In this document: positions 53,201-64,000 of the stretch, in pieces
How the letters are laid out: the number at the start of each line of letters is the position of its first letter
Numbering within the stretch: position 1 is the first letter of the stretch
DNA from: Pelecanus crispus
Lineage: Eukaryota; Chordata; Aves; Pelecaniformes; Pelecanidae
NCBI RefSeq assembly: GCF_030463565.1
Contig: NC_134654.1
Location: forward strand, 17,128,202 to 17,192,201
Reading direction: 5' to 3'
Length of the DNA stretch: 64,000 nt
Position numbers and translations under genes: made by a program
Notes under the pieces: model-generated
The model's input: only the letters and a program-made list of their open reading frames with translations
Told to the model about the DNA's origin: nothing
Databases searched by the model: none

Positions 53201-56200
53201 CCCAGCCTGAACAGTGAGCTCGGACTTCATGCTTCCTGTTCAGATTAACATTTGTTTTCGATCCTAACAGTTACTCATTTTTATCCTTATCCTGGAGGGA
53301 ATGGGATTCGCGGACCGTGGGTAAGATGAAGGCCCAGGCTGCCATGGGGTAGGACGCAGACGCGGATCTCCGTGCTCGCCTGCCCCAAGGCCTTCCCTGC
53401 CGCGCCTTCCCGTGCCAGGCGCGTCGTGCCAGGGCATCCCAGCCGCTGCGAGAAGGAGCGGAGCGGCTCTGCTGCCTCTGAACGCAGAAAATAAGGGACA
53501 CACGGGATTTTTTTCCCTGAAGTGGCAGGAACGTTCCGACTTGGTTTAGGTCCCAAAAGGAAACGTTTGCTCCAGTGTTTCCCCGCATGTGGAGAAAAAA
53601 AAGCTAAACTCTTCAATTCAGAGTCAGGATGGATTTGAGAACCAAAACCTTCCATGCTAGTCACAAAGCAGAGAGGAAACGCTTTCCCTTTTTCATATAA
53701 AATCTCACCAGCTCCACACAACGTGTTTCCAAGCAAGGCAACCACCTGGCATTGGGTACTCCCCAGCCCACTCCCCCTGCAGAATAACCCTCCTGCTTTC
53801 AGCCCCATGCCACAGGGATGCGCTGACCCGGCCTGGGCCATGGAGCAGGTCGCTGCAGTGGGATAAGGCACCGATCCGGCGCTGGGTTTTGTTCGAGACG
53901 CTTTGCTCAGGCATCGGAGCTCCCTCCATCCTTCCCCATTGCCGCCAGGGCTGGCCTGGATCCCCTGCCCGCTCACAGATAACTGGCCCATCTTCTGGGC
54001 AGCCATATCCACTCCCCTCTTATCACAGGTGACTGTAATCTAACCCCGTAACTCCCTTGTGGAAGTCAGTCAGTCTGACTCCCAGGGCTGTTAGGGCTTA
54101 TTTCTATGGAGGTTAGAAAACAAATTTACATCCTAATCCCACAAGCAAGCGTTGATCCCTTTTTTGCATCACTCCTGGCTTTCAGCTTATCTGGAGTGTT
54201 CCCAAGTGAATTTCACACCCTGATGGTTTAAGCTGCTTTAGGGCAGCTGCCCCAGGGTTGCAGCTATGTCCCCTGGCCCCCACAGCTCTCTGCTCACAGC
54301 TCCTCTTGGTGCTAACACTTTCGTTCCACTCCTCTCCTTTCAAGCCCTGTGAAGCTCAAGAAGGGCTAGCTGCCAGGCGCTTACACCATACATTTCCATA
54401 AGGGAACAGTTATTCAGATGCTGATGGTCTCCAGCACTCCCTGCAGATGTGGCAATGCCTCTGCTATGGCAGAGCAGGCAAGATGCAAGGAAACACATAA
54501 AAATAAGCTCATGCATCACTGAATTCAGAAGTTCAGTGTAGTCAGATCTCCTAAATCGTCATTTGTGATGGGGAATACACTTCTTTCAGCACAGACTCTC
54601 TGTTTTTGTTCCCATGCATTGAGTGATGTGTTCATGTGTTCATAGTCCTGCTTTACTACAGGGCTCTGTAGCCAGCTGTTCTGCATGCTATGCCATGTGT
54701 TCATGCAAATGGTGTTCACAGGAGCTGTCATGACATGATATCCCATGGAGTTGTTTCCAGCCCCTGCGGTCACGCAGAAAACACACACCAACAGCATAGC
54801 ACAGCACAGAAACCAGCAGAACCTCAATTTTAATGAACCCAAAGCAAGACAAGGGGAGATCGCATTCCCTGTGCTTTGAAGCACCTTTAAGAGGGGCTTT
54901 TCCTCTGTTCTGCATTTATCCCAGCAGTGTTTTCATCTGGCTTTACAGTCTGTCCTCTGAGTGCCATGGGGCAAAGGCAGGCAGAACCACCTGGACTCTG
55001 GGTGCCCGTGGAGAGCTCAATGAGTTCAACCAAGAAAAGGGAAGAGCTGCCTGAGCTGCTGAAATCACCCCGGTGTGATATGAAATATGGATGGGCTGTG
55101 AACACTGCTGCTAGAGCTGCTTTATTCCCAGCACCTTGCAGCGGTGCTGCTGGGGAGGTCATATGAAGAAGACACACTGATCCACCATTAATGGTGGCCA
55201 CACAGCATTGTCCTCCCCCTCGATCAGTCTGTGGGTTTTCACACAGAGCTGGTGGAAAATGAATTTTCTTTCCATATGTAAATGTGATCTATAATACTAG
55301 GATTTCTCATCATTCTGCCTCTGAAGGTGTTAATTTTGGTGCAGAATACTCCTTTGAAAAGAGGTGATTTTTATTCTTTTTTCACAAAGCGTTTAACAAT
55401 TTACAGCCAGTGGATGTTTTCAGGTTGTCCTAGTTGGTATTTTGGGAGTAGTGATGGAAGGAGGAGGTTGTTCAGAATGCAGACCTCACAGGCAGCTGGC
55501 TGGGGATCACCTTAAGTACCTGCAAGTGCCAAAGCACTGCTTGCTGTCTAGGCTGGTCAGGGTTTGTGCAGGAGGAGGAGGTGGCAGTGACTCATGCTGG
55601 GAGCCGGACCTGGCATGACACAGCTGGGACCGTGGGGCGACACAGCAAGGCACCACGCAGGGACACATGTGGACTCTGGCCAAGCCAGGTTGGCATCAGC
55701 CATCGTCCACTGGAGAGCTGTTTGTGTTTCTGCTAGCATCAAGCTGGGCACGCAGAAAGAGCTGGGGGCATTTGGGTGTAACAAAGACAAGCATGATAGA
55801 ATGGCTTAAATAAATGTATTCAGGAGGGACTTTGAAAGGCTGGTAGTGTCTCCAATGAGCTGGAGGGAGGTGCGGAATCCTGCCAGGTAAAACCCCTAAC
55901 ACAGCTGTGCCAGGAGGGTTTGTGCCTACAAACCCTACCTCCAGTTTCTGTTATTTATGAATACACACTGCACTCAGGTTTCCTGTGGTCTCCCAGTCTC
56001 CAGGCAATCACGGCCACCCTTATCTCCTTGAGGTCCACCTGCCACGTTCCTCCAGGCATTTCACCTGGACTCTGTGCGGAAGATGGAGCTGCTCTGTACC
56101 CAATTCCTGGGTACAGGGTATACCTGAACACTGTCCCTGTACTATGGATGCTCTGTGATCTGCATCAGGTGCCCGTGATTTCAAGGGGTAAATAAAATAA

Positions 56201-56730
56201 CCTGTGAAATTCTCTTTCTCACAGCTGTGCTAATTCATTAACACAAGTTCATGAACTGTTTCTGCTCTATCAATGAGCACCTCCTGTGGTCAGTAGTATC
56301 AGCAGGCTTTAGAGGATGCTTGGAGAAAGCCAGCATTTCATCCCTTTCCCAGCCCAAGCCTACATGTGCTGGGCCAAGCACTGGCCCCGCTAAGGGAATG
56401 GGGTGCTTTGAAGTGGCAGACTTTGAAGGGAACAGGCTGTGGGGACAGAGGGAAATAGAGGAGCAGTGGGCATGGGTGTTACAGACTCCTGCTTCCAAAT
56501 TTCTACAGTTCAGCCATTTCTGCCCATCCCTTCACAAAAGAGCTCTTTGGCCATGAAGTGTCTCTCTGCGTAACATAGCATGTAGCCCCAACGTGGGGAG
56601 GAAAAGACATCAGCCATAGAGGGCCAAATGACACTGATATCTTTCTATTCCTACCAGCTTATTCCCCACCAACCCCAGCCACATGCAAACACAAAAAACC
56701 AACCAAACCGACAGTTTCTGCTGGTTTTTT
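53201..56730. other. intergenic stretch between MFSD6L and PIK3R6, no gene seen
   Basis: No family resemblance and no splice-supported exon on either strand. The 241-codon minus frame at 53287-54012 has no recognisable domain and is compositionally ordinary. Confidence 0.5.
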
Positions 56731-56731
56731 T

Positions 56732-56737
56732 TTTATT
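56732..56737 (-). terminator. candidate PIK3R6 polyadenylation signal
   Basis: AATAAA on the minus strand, preceded by AT-rich sequence (TTTTAATGCCAATTAAAAAA) typical of a 3' UTR end. It lies about 1.5 kb after the predicted stop at 58242. Another AATAAA lies near 57137. It depends on the last-exon call being right. Confidence 0.4.
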
Positions 56738-58241
56738 CTTTTTTAATTGGCATTAAAAGCATTGCACCTTCTGATACAGATCATCTCTGACACCTATACA
56801 AATAACTTACATCTACACCATTTACAACCATACAGAGTAAACTCTAGACACTGCAGACCATGCTCCAACCCAGTGCACTGTCTCTTGGCTTTGTAAGCAT
56901 TTGGCTTGCATGCCAGGGTAAATGAACCCCCCAATGAAGCCCCAAGGACACAGAGGTGTGAAGAGCCATGGGTCACCCCTTAAGCCCCCTGTTACCCTAT
57001 GCAGCAGCTCACAGGGGAAAACAGCTGGTGCAAGCGGGTGTTTCCTGACTTGTTTCTGAGCCTCCTGTCTAACTTCAGCTTCCTTCAGGGCCAAAATGCT
57101 TGCTGCCTAAGTCTGGTATTGGTGGGCATCAACAATTTTTTATTTGTGAGCGAACGGAGGTGAAAAACAGTACTGAAGAACTGAACGCTGTTGCTGAGAT
57201 CCTGCAGCTTTGTGACTCCTACGAGGTGATGTTAAGGGTCGGACTGTGCTTGGCTCAGCCAGGAGTGAGGGGCTACATTTGCCAGCATTTCAGGGTAGCT
57301 TCCTTAGGAAATGGTCATGTTGCTGTTGCCCAGCATGATCTTTCAACTGTTGGTGCTGGTTTGGGATTAAATATTTCTTGGGACCTGGAGGCTTTTTACA
57401 CTGCTAAATAATCCATCACCTGCTGACAGCTCTAGAGCTGCTGTGCCCCCAGTAGTGTGTTTCAGCAATTGTTTTAGACTGCATGGTACATTCAAAGTAA
57501 GAAGTGAAAGTGCCTGCTGTGCCAGGTGACAGTGCTGGACAGGAGCAGGTATACAGCAGCCCTGTGCTTGTTGGCAAAGAGAAGGACCAGGGAAGTCTGA
57601 GGGTTGAACGCCTAAAGCGTTGTGCACGTGGCAAGAAATGCAAGGAAGATTTCTATGGAGCCTAACCAGCCAAGACAACCCACAAGCTCAGAGCAGTTCT
57701 GCAGAACGGAAAATCCTCTCCAGTACCCTGGACTGGGATACCTGGAGGTGAGCCTGGAGGCTCCTCATTCCAGGTGTGGGTGGTTAAACAGAAGTGACTT
57801 TCCAGAGGTGCAGCTCCCCAGGCCGGGAAGACCTGGACAGGACAGAGGGGTGGATTTGTCCCCAGCCATTGGGGCTAATGCAGGGGTTTGCCAATGCCAC
57901 TGGAGCTGGGTTAGCATCACCCTGCAGCACAGAGCTGGCTCCAGGGACTCCCCATCCATGACAGCCAGATATGACTGGGAATAGCTGCTGTGCACATATA
58001 CAAAGCTAAACAACACCTTCTTTGGGCTGCTGATCCAAGCAAGCAACCCTGAGTGCAGTCAACCCAGGTAATGAGTTATCTGGGAGCCAAGAGAATAAAA
58101 AAAGTGATAGTGTCATAGAAGGAATACCCCCAAATCCCCTTCAATGTGAATTTAGGGAAGGCTCCCCAGAGACACCCCAGAAACCACAGATCACATTCAG
58201 AAAGTCAATAAATACACAGCATGGTTCTTCCATTATTTCGG
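56738..58241 (-). other. possible 3' UTR of PIK3R6
   Basis: Non-coding in both directions as far as I can judge, and bounded by the predicted stop codon and an AATAAA. Assigned as UTR only by position. Confidence 0.35.
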
Positions 58242-58356
58242 TCAGCCACAAACTGGAATGAAGACAGGGTCCTCCTTCACGATCATCCTTAACACCGGGT
58301 TAGCCTGAGCCTGGGTGGAAGCAGGAGCTGTGCTGTCACTGCTCAGCCTGGCCCAT
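58242..58356 (-). CDS. PIK3R6: PIK3R6 predicted last coding exon
   Basis: Acceptor CTCTGGTTTGCAG fits the incoming phase 2 and opens a frame of 37 residues ([20 protein letters not shown]...FIPVCG) to TGA at 58244-58242. The end resembles the PIK3R5 tail only loosely (a PAQA-like word, then a hydrophobic finish). A missed exon between 58.4 and 61.3 kb cannot be excluded. Confidence 0.5.
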
Positions 58357-61300
58357 CTGCAAACCAGAGGAGGGTTTCTACACCATGGTAGCAGCAGAGG
58401 AAAGGAACGGAGAAGTCTTTCAGGGATCCTGCCCATCCATCATTCCCAGGAGCACTACTCTGCTCTTCTACATCTCTTACCCACACAGCAGACACAGACC
58501 AAACCAGGACTGCAAGGCAGACTGGGATGCAGAGGTATTGCTGGCTAACCTCATGGAGGAGGTCCACTGCTGCTGGGGCTGTCGGTGGTTGTTCCCGGGA
58601 TGTACAACAGGAGGAATGCAACCAGTGCTCGTGAGGCTCCAGACCAGAGCTACCTCCACTACATGGAGAGGTTGCGTAGCAAAGCCACAGTGAAATCCCA
58701 GGTAAACTCAAAGGTACAGCTCAGATGTCAAAGAGCTGTTGTCTGCTCAAAGAAGTTTTCTTCTTCAAGTAGATCTATATCATTCACAGCTGAGCCTATC
58801 CCACAGCACTGCCTAGGCAGCCTGAGCTGTTCTTGCCCTGTTCACCACTGCCAAGTATTGCACTGGATTTCCCATGTCTTTGTTTCACACCATTCATTGT
58901 TACTTTGTGTGGCCCCTTTGAAACAACAGCAGGTTTTCCACCAACTTCCATAGAAGCTGCATTAAACACACATGCTCTCCCGGTTGTGGTCAGGCTTACA
59001 ATGAGGTTTCCTAAATCAGTCAGGGAAATAATTGCTGGTTTGCCCAAATACATCACTGTGTGCCAGAATGAAGAGTTTGTTGTACAGAACCCAGCGCAAC
59101 AGGCCCTGATCCCCTGTCGGGCTATGAGACATCACCATAATAAATATTACTGATAGGAACTGCTCTGTGATCCACAACCACAGCAAGCACCATCACCTCA
59201 GCTGTATTTTCCCCAGTCTTCCTGAAATGAAGAAGCTCAAAGGGATTCCCTGACTTGTGCAAAATGTTAAAACTCAGTTCTTCAGCAATGCTGTGTGCCT
59301 TGGCAGGGGCGTGTTAGCTGTGGTCATCGCTGTCATTCAGCAGGGCACAGCTGTCCTCCCTGAGCCCTATCCACCTCTGCTGTTGCAGCTTTTTATACCA
59401 TTACCATTGTAAAATCACTGTTGGTGGCTTTTAGTGTGTTTTCTTTTTCCATTTCCTCTGTGACGACCCAATGTCACATCTCTCACACCAGCTTTTTCTT
59501 GTTTTCTTCATTGGATGATGCCTGCAAATGTGTTGATGGGCAACAGCAGAGACTTGGGCATGTATTTCACAAGACCCACATCTTCTGTTTCGTGCAGGCT
59601 GAATTTCATTGTCCTTGTCTTTTGCAAGCAGTAGCTGGGCTCTAGGCAAGGAGACACTTCCACGCTGCAAAAGCACAAGAACATATTTACTGCATGTGCA
59701 AATATGCCCTTGAGGGCCAGAGTCTGGTCTCAGACTAAACATCAGGTCTCTCCACTGGCTGCTGAGGGAGGGCTGTCGTACTGAGATGCGCAGCTGCTTT
59801 TATGCTTTTTCAACTGATGTGTATTAGTGTTTGACCACAAAACCAGTGTCCTTAGCCTGGCTCAGTTAGATTATCAGAAATTCACGTTTTACATATGTTC
59901 CACATGGTTCATAGACCATGAACCACAGACCCTGTCTGTTCACGTCCAACACATCATATGTCACTACAACTACTACAGGCACATTGATCCCTGCTGTTTT
60001 CACAGGACTGTATTCTCTCCCCCACACCATCATATGTTTGAATACCCTAGTGAGGAATGCAGTCAGTGCAGAGAGCATCAGCTCCACGATATAAATAAGG
60101 AGATCATAGAATCATAGAATATCTCAAGTTGGAAGGGACCCATAAGGATCATCAAGTCCAACTCCCTGCTCCTCACAGGACTACCTAAAACTAAACCATA
60201 TGACTAAGACTGTTGTCCGGACACTCCTTGAACTCTGACAGGCTTGGTGCCATGACCACTTCCCTGGGCAGCCTGTTCCAGTGACTGACCACCCTCTCAG
60301 TGAAGAACCTTTTCCTAACGTCCAATCTGAACTTCCCCTGACACAGCATCATTGTATTTCCTCGTGTCCTATCACTGGTCACCAGAGAGAGGAGATCAGC
60401 ACCTCCCCCTCCAATGCCCCCCTTGAAGAAGTTGTGGTCTGCGATAAGGTCACCCCTTGGCCTTCTCTTCTCCAAGCTGAACAAAGTGACCTCAGCTGCT
60501 CCTCATAACTCTTGCCCTCGAGACTTTCACTGTCTTGGTCGCCCTCCTCTGGACAAACTCTACTAGTTTGATGTCCTTCTTATAGTGAGGCACCCAAAAC
60601 TGCACACAGTACTTGAGGTGGGGCCGCACCAATGCGGCGTAGAGTGGGACAATCGCCTCCCTCAACTGACTAGCTATGCTATGCTTGATGCACCCCAGGA
60701 CATGGCTGGCCCTTTTTGCTGCTGGGCCACACTATTGACTCATATTCAACTTACCATCAACCCAAACCTTCAGATCTCTTTCTGCAGAGCTGCTCTCCAG
60801 CCTCTCATCCCCCAATTTGTACGTATAACCAGGATTACCCTGTCCCAGGTGGAGAATCCAGCACTTGCTCTTCTTAATTTTCATACAGTTGGTGATTGCC
60901 CAGCTCTCTAGCCTATCCAGATTTCTCTGTAAGGCCTCTCTACCCTCGAAGGAGTCCATAGCTCCTCCTAGTTTAGTATTGTTGATCTCAGTGCCTAAGA
61001 TCTCAGTTTGCCCCTGGAGGTACCTGTGCTTCTACTGTCATAATGACAACACCTCACTTAATATGGAAGAACCATTTTGTTTTTCACAGCCTCACTGGCA
61101 AACACAAAGATAGAAGAGCACCAGTCTGCCCCGCTTTCCCTGGAGAAGCAATGTATTTGCCCATGGGTCTTCTGTCATGTATGAGGATCAGGACTAGGAC
61201 TCCCTGGGAAACAGCTCTGCCACCTTGGGAGCCCTTCCAGGGAGGGATGCAAGGTCACCAGTGAGATGCTCAGAGCCTGGTGTGTGGGGCATTCTCACCT

Positions 61301-63465
61301 GATCACATTTCTGTAGGTTCTTCTGCTGTCCTTGTCCAGGCACACCATGAAGGGCCTCTGCTCTGTGCTCCTGATTTTGATATTGCGTGTTTTCAACCTG
61401 TTTGCCACGGCCTGGATTGAGAGAAGAGGAAGAGCCCAGTGAGCATCTCGCTTCCCTTCCCTGGGCTGTGTAGTGATGGGTAGTGTGTGTATACTGGGTA
61501 TGAAAAGGACAAATGATGACACTTCTCTTTGTTTTTTTAATCTCAGATGTGATGCAAGGTGAATTCTTTAAGGAGGGGAGTGTCTCACTTGTCCTTTTTC
61601 TGTAATCACAACCTGGTCAAATTTTGCAAAGGCGAACATTCCAAACTGGCAATGCTTGCACAGGTTGCAAGGTTTGGGATGTCTGATGTGGGGCACGGCC
61701 TGTTCTCCAGGGCCATAGTGTATCTTGGTGACCAGTGTGGGCTGCAGTACCTTGATGTTTCCAAAAGCCAGGTGAAAATAAGCAAAAGTGTGCTGGCTAG
61801 CTAAAAATACCATCTGAGAGACTGGAGGCTCCAGTGCAACCCCAAATGACCGAGGCATAATAATACTTAATGCCACCCAAACTGCAGTGACACATTCCTA
61901 TGGGGCAGCATGTCCTCTGGGGTCTACTTGAACTCTCATGTAAAACAAAAAAGACAGGAACCCAGGTTTTAAGTCCCATCTCTTGCATACCCATCTTTCT
62001 GAGTTGGTAATTAGATTAATTGAAGTTCCTGCTTCTTGTTTATGCTTTGTTAAAATATTTCTCCAATGGCCTCTATTCCTGTGAGCCCTGTGGGGATTAA
62101 CACATGGGGTCTGGGGAGGGCACTGCAGCTGGGGTTGTGGAGCTAACGGAGTTGATCACAAAACTACAGACCGTCTCTGGTACCCAAGTGGAGCCACGAT
62201 GACTAGGGCTAAGCCTTATTTCTCCACCTCATCCCTGGGGTCACAGAATCACCCCGGCAGCAGCTCAGTACTTCAGGGTTTCCCAAGACAGGATTCAATG
62301 TGGCACTGAGCAGCAGGGATGGCATTTCAGGCTTTGGCTCATGGAAAGCTTCAACTAGACTTTTCCATGGAAAGTAATTGCAAATCACTCTGTGCAGGGT
62401 GGCCCCAAAGCCTTCTCCTTGCCTGCAGAGTGTTTCCCCTTTCACCATTGTCGTAAGGGACTCACTCCCACACATTGGCTGACCCCTCCAGGGCCGTGAG
62501 CATCCATATTACTTACTGAGAATGATCGTCCTGACAAGTTGTTGATCCTAACGATTTCGGTGATGTTCACGTTCAAACACACCAGATCTGCAACAGAAGC
62601 AGCATGTCACACTTGGACCATGACATGATCTTAGCTCAGCTTTGAGTGGGGCTGGTGCCAGATCCCACACTCGGGTGCACTGCCAGGGCTCCACAGGATA
62701 CATAGGACAGCAGAAAAGGAGGACTGTAGCAAGCTCCATGGGCTAAGGGTTTGCATGGGATCATGCTCAGGGTGGATACCTCAGAGGCTATGCTAAGGGC
62801 AAGGTGAAAGAGGAAGGCTGAAGCAAGAGGAAGATGCTTCCAAGCCTAGATTATGGTTATTCTGAACCCCACATTAGAGGGAGCCCCAGGCACATCATTC
62901 ATGAGAAAATGCACAACCATAAACTGTGGTGACACCAATGACTGCATGTCAGTGATTCAGCCCCCACAGCACAGGCACATAACACTAAGTACTATGGTCA
63001 GATTTACTCTACTGAGCAACAGAAAACTCAGCAAACCCTCTTTGCAAGGCCTCAAGCAGGAGGAACCCACCTTCAGCCTCGTCAGCTGGGATGGCTTTCA
63101 TCACCAGACCTGTGGAGCGCAGGGACATTGCCAGCTCCTTCACCCGGTCACTCACCACAACCTGCAGGAAAGGCTCTGTTAATTCACCCTGGCAGAGAGG
63201 TTAGACGTGGAGAGGTTTGGGGGCATGTTTTCATAAATGCAGGGTTAGCTAACAGGCTTTTAAAATTCACCACAACCTCTCTGTCCTCTCCTGGAGTGCA
63301 TTTCCAGAGGAAAGAAGGAGGGCCAGAGCACTCCTTTTAGGAGATCTGTGCCCTGTGGACAGAGATGTTTTGGGCTTCCCAGATACCCACTTACCTTTCT
63401 GTATGTTACTGAGAGATCTATGCCAGGGCCATCCAGGGTCATTTTCTTCTTGGTCATGCTTAAAT
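58242..63465 (-). CDS. PIK3R6: PI3-kinase gamma regulatory subunit, C-terminal part (PIK3R6 likely; continues past the right edge)
   Basis: Five exons in transcript order, 63465-63395, 63161-63071, 62587-62517, 61411-61299 and 58356-58242, join in phase with GT-AG introns and give the last 153 residues. The blocks [30 protein letters not shown] and YRNVI match the C-terminal region of PIK3R5 (LTLNLTEVV, PFAVCLDQDERK), the Gbeta-gamma-binding end of the p101/p84 family that recruits the catalytic p110gamma to the membrane in leukocytes and heart. The sequence is too far from PIK3R5 as I remember it, and human order puts PIK3R6 next to MFSD6L on the same strand, so PIK3R6 is preferred. Family membership is firm; the choice between the two members rests on position. 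The last exon is the weakest part. Confidence 0.75.
58360..60100 (-). other. PIK3R6 intron, distal part
   Basis: No repeat or exon recognised. A 100-codon plus-strand frame at 58833-59153 and its antisense partner look protein-like in places but match nothing I know. Confidence 0.4.
60104..60995 (-). mobile_element. CR1 LINE in the last PIK3R6 intron
   Basis: On the minus strand this encodes CR1 reverse-transcriptase C-terminal words ([69 protein letters not shown]) in broken frames and ends in ATTCTATGATTCTATGAT at 60104. It is 5'-truncated with moderate decay, and belongs to a different CR1 subfamily from the copies at 2.9 and 43.1 kb because its tail is single. Confidence 0.93.
61299..61411 (-). 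CDS. PIK3R6: PIK3R6 internal exon
   Basis: Acceptor CTCAATCCAG, donor ATCAG/GTGAGA. Encodes [30 protein letters not shown] and YRNVI, the clearest family match. Leaves in phase 2. Confidence 0.85.
62517..62587 (-). CDS. PIK3R6: PIK3R6 internal exon
   Basis: Acceptor TTCTGTTGCAG, donor TTCTCA/GTAAGT. Encodes [20 protein letters not shown] and RSFS. This aligns with the LTLNLTEVV block of PIK3R5. Leaves in phase 0. Confidence 0.8.
63071..63161 (-). CDS. PIK3R6: PIK3R6 internal exon
   Basis: Acceptor CTTTCCTGCAG, donor CTGAAG/GTGGGT. Encodes [19 protein letters not shown] and [11 protein letters not shown]. Leaves in phase 1. Confidence 0.78.
63395..63465 (-). CDS. PIK3R6: PIK3R6 internal exon (first in window)
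   Basis: Acceptor CCTCTCTGCAG, donor AGAAAG/GTAAGT. Encodes [19 protein letters not shown] and TYRK. It enters in phase 1 and leaves in phase 0. Confidence 0.75.
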
Positions 63466-64000
63466 CTGCAGAGAGGAAACGGGGTAGGATTGAGGCTTTA
63501 CTCATCCCACCTGTCTGTTGTCAGCAGAGAGGGGTCCTCCCATGGAATGAGCCACCCCCTCCGTCACGCAGCAGTCGTGAGCTGGCACACTGGCCCCTCT
63601 CTCCTTGCCTATGGGAGCTGAGGCTCTGTGCACTTAATGGGTCCAGTGAGATGGACTCACTCGAGGGTCTGTGCCCAACAGCAGTGGCAAGCATCCATTG
63701 GATTGGACACTGGGGTGCATTGATGGAAGGAATGGATGTAACCTCCGTAATGGTCCACCTTTCAAGCACCCTTGTCCCATCCCTGACAACTCAGGGAAGC
63801 AGAATTTCTAACAAGGAAAATATCTGGCAAAAGGGATGGCTGTAAAGCCCAGCTTGTTTCCTCAACAAAAATATGGTGCTGGTCCAGCTTCAGAGGGTCA
63901 TGGAGCCAACCAAAGCCACAGTGTACAAAATATGGTTGAGATCAGGAGCCAGTGACCACAAGGTCTCTCATTCAGCCTGGTGTCATGCGCCTGAGAGGGA
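63466..64000 (-). other. PIK3R6 intron running off the window
   Basis: The exon at 63395-63465 needs a further upstream exon ending in phase 1 (a G), which I could not find before the window edge. Confidence 0.5.

Noticed and set aside
53287-54012. 241-codon minus-strand open frame
   Set aside because: No recognisable motif, no splice partners, and overlapping frames of similar quality on both strands.
57100-57411. 103-codon plus-strand frame with a protein-like start (TEVKNSTEELNAVAEILQL)
   Set aside because: No family match and no promoter or partner exon. It lies in the presumed PIK3R6 3' UTR on the other strand.
58796-59153. Overlapping ~100-codon frames on both strands
   Set aside because: Neither matches a family I know. 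Probably chance, in an intron.

Overview
This looks like a stretch of bird nuclear genome. It carries CR1 LINEs with the avian tail ATTCTATGATTCTATGAT, widely spaced multi-exon genes and GC-rich CpG-island promoters. No RNA genes, CRISPR arrays, prokaryotic features or recognisable viral fossils were seen. Gene names rest on remembered family sequences and on gene order; no search was run.

Layout. (1) 1-10.7 kb is intergenic, with one 5'-truncated CR1 (2.9-3.7 kb, minus). (2) 10.77-15.06 kb, plus: CCDC42, seven coding exons, 321 residues, with an RFX-type X-box 265 bp upstream. (3) 15.1-25.8 kb is intergenic. (4) 25.79-42.81 kb, minus: a six-exon gene for a 192-residue bMERB-domain protein, a paralogue of BMERB1 (C16orf45) ending in a CaaX box. 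Its first exon sits in a CpG island, its intron 1 holds a 22-bp repeat of X-box-like units and an old CR1, and a younger CR1 lies about 320 bp upstream of its start codon. (5) 43.6-50.7 kb is AT-rich and non-coding. (6) 50.77-52.73 kb, minus: MFSD6L, single coding exon, 654 residues, CpG-island promoter with an X-box. (7) 53.2-56.7 kb has no gene. (8) 58.24-63.47 kb, minus: the last five coding exons of a phosphoinositide 3-kinase gamma regulatory subunit, most likely PIK3R6. An intronic CR1 lies at 60.1-61.0 kb and the gene continues past the right edge.

The order CCDC42 - MFSD6L - PIK3R6 is that of human 17p13.1 (MYH10-CCDC42-SPDYE4-MFSD6L-PIK3R6-PIK3R5). The bMERB gene is not known to me at that human locus. 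Human BMERB1 sits beside NDE1 and MYH11 on 16p13.11, and NDEL1 and MYH10 are the paralogues of those genes on 17p13.1. The bMERB gene here therefore looks like the whole-genome-duplication partner (ohnolog) of BMERB1, kept in this bird and apparently lost in human. That is the most interesting content of the window. CCDC42 is a sperm-flagellum/centriole gene and both it and MFSD6L have X-box motifs near their starts, so they may share ciliary or testis control.
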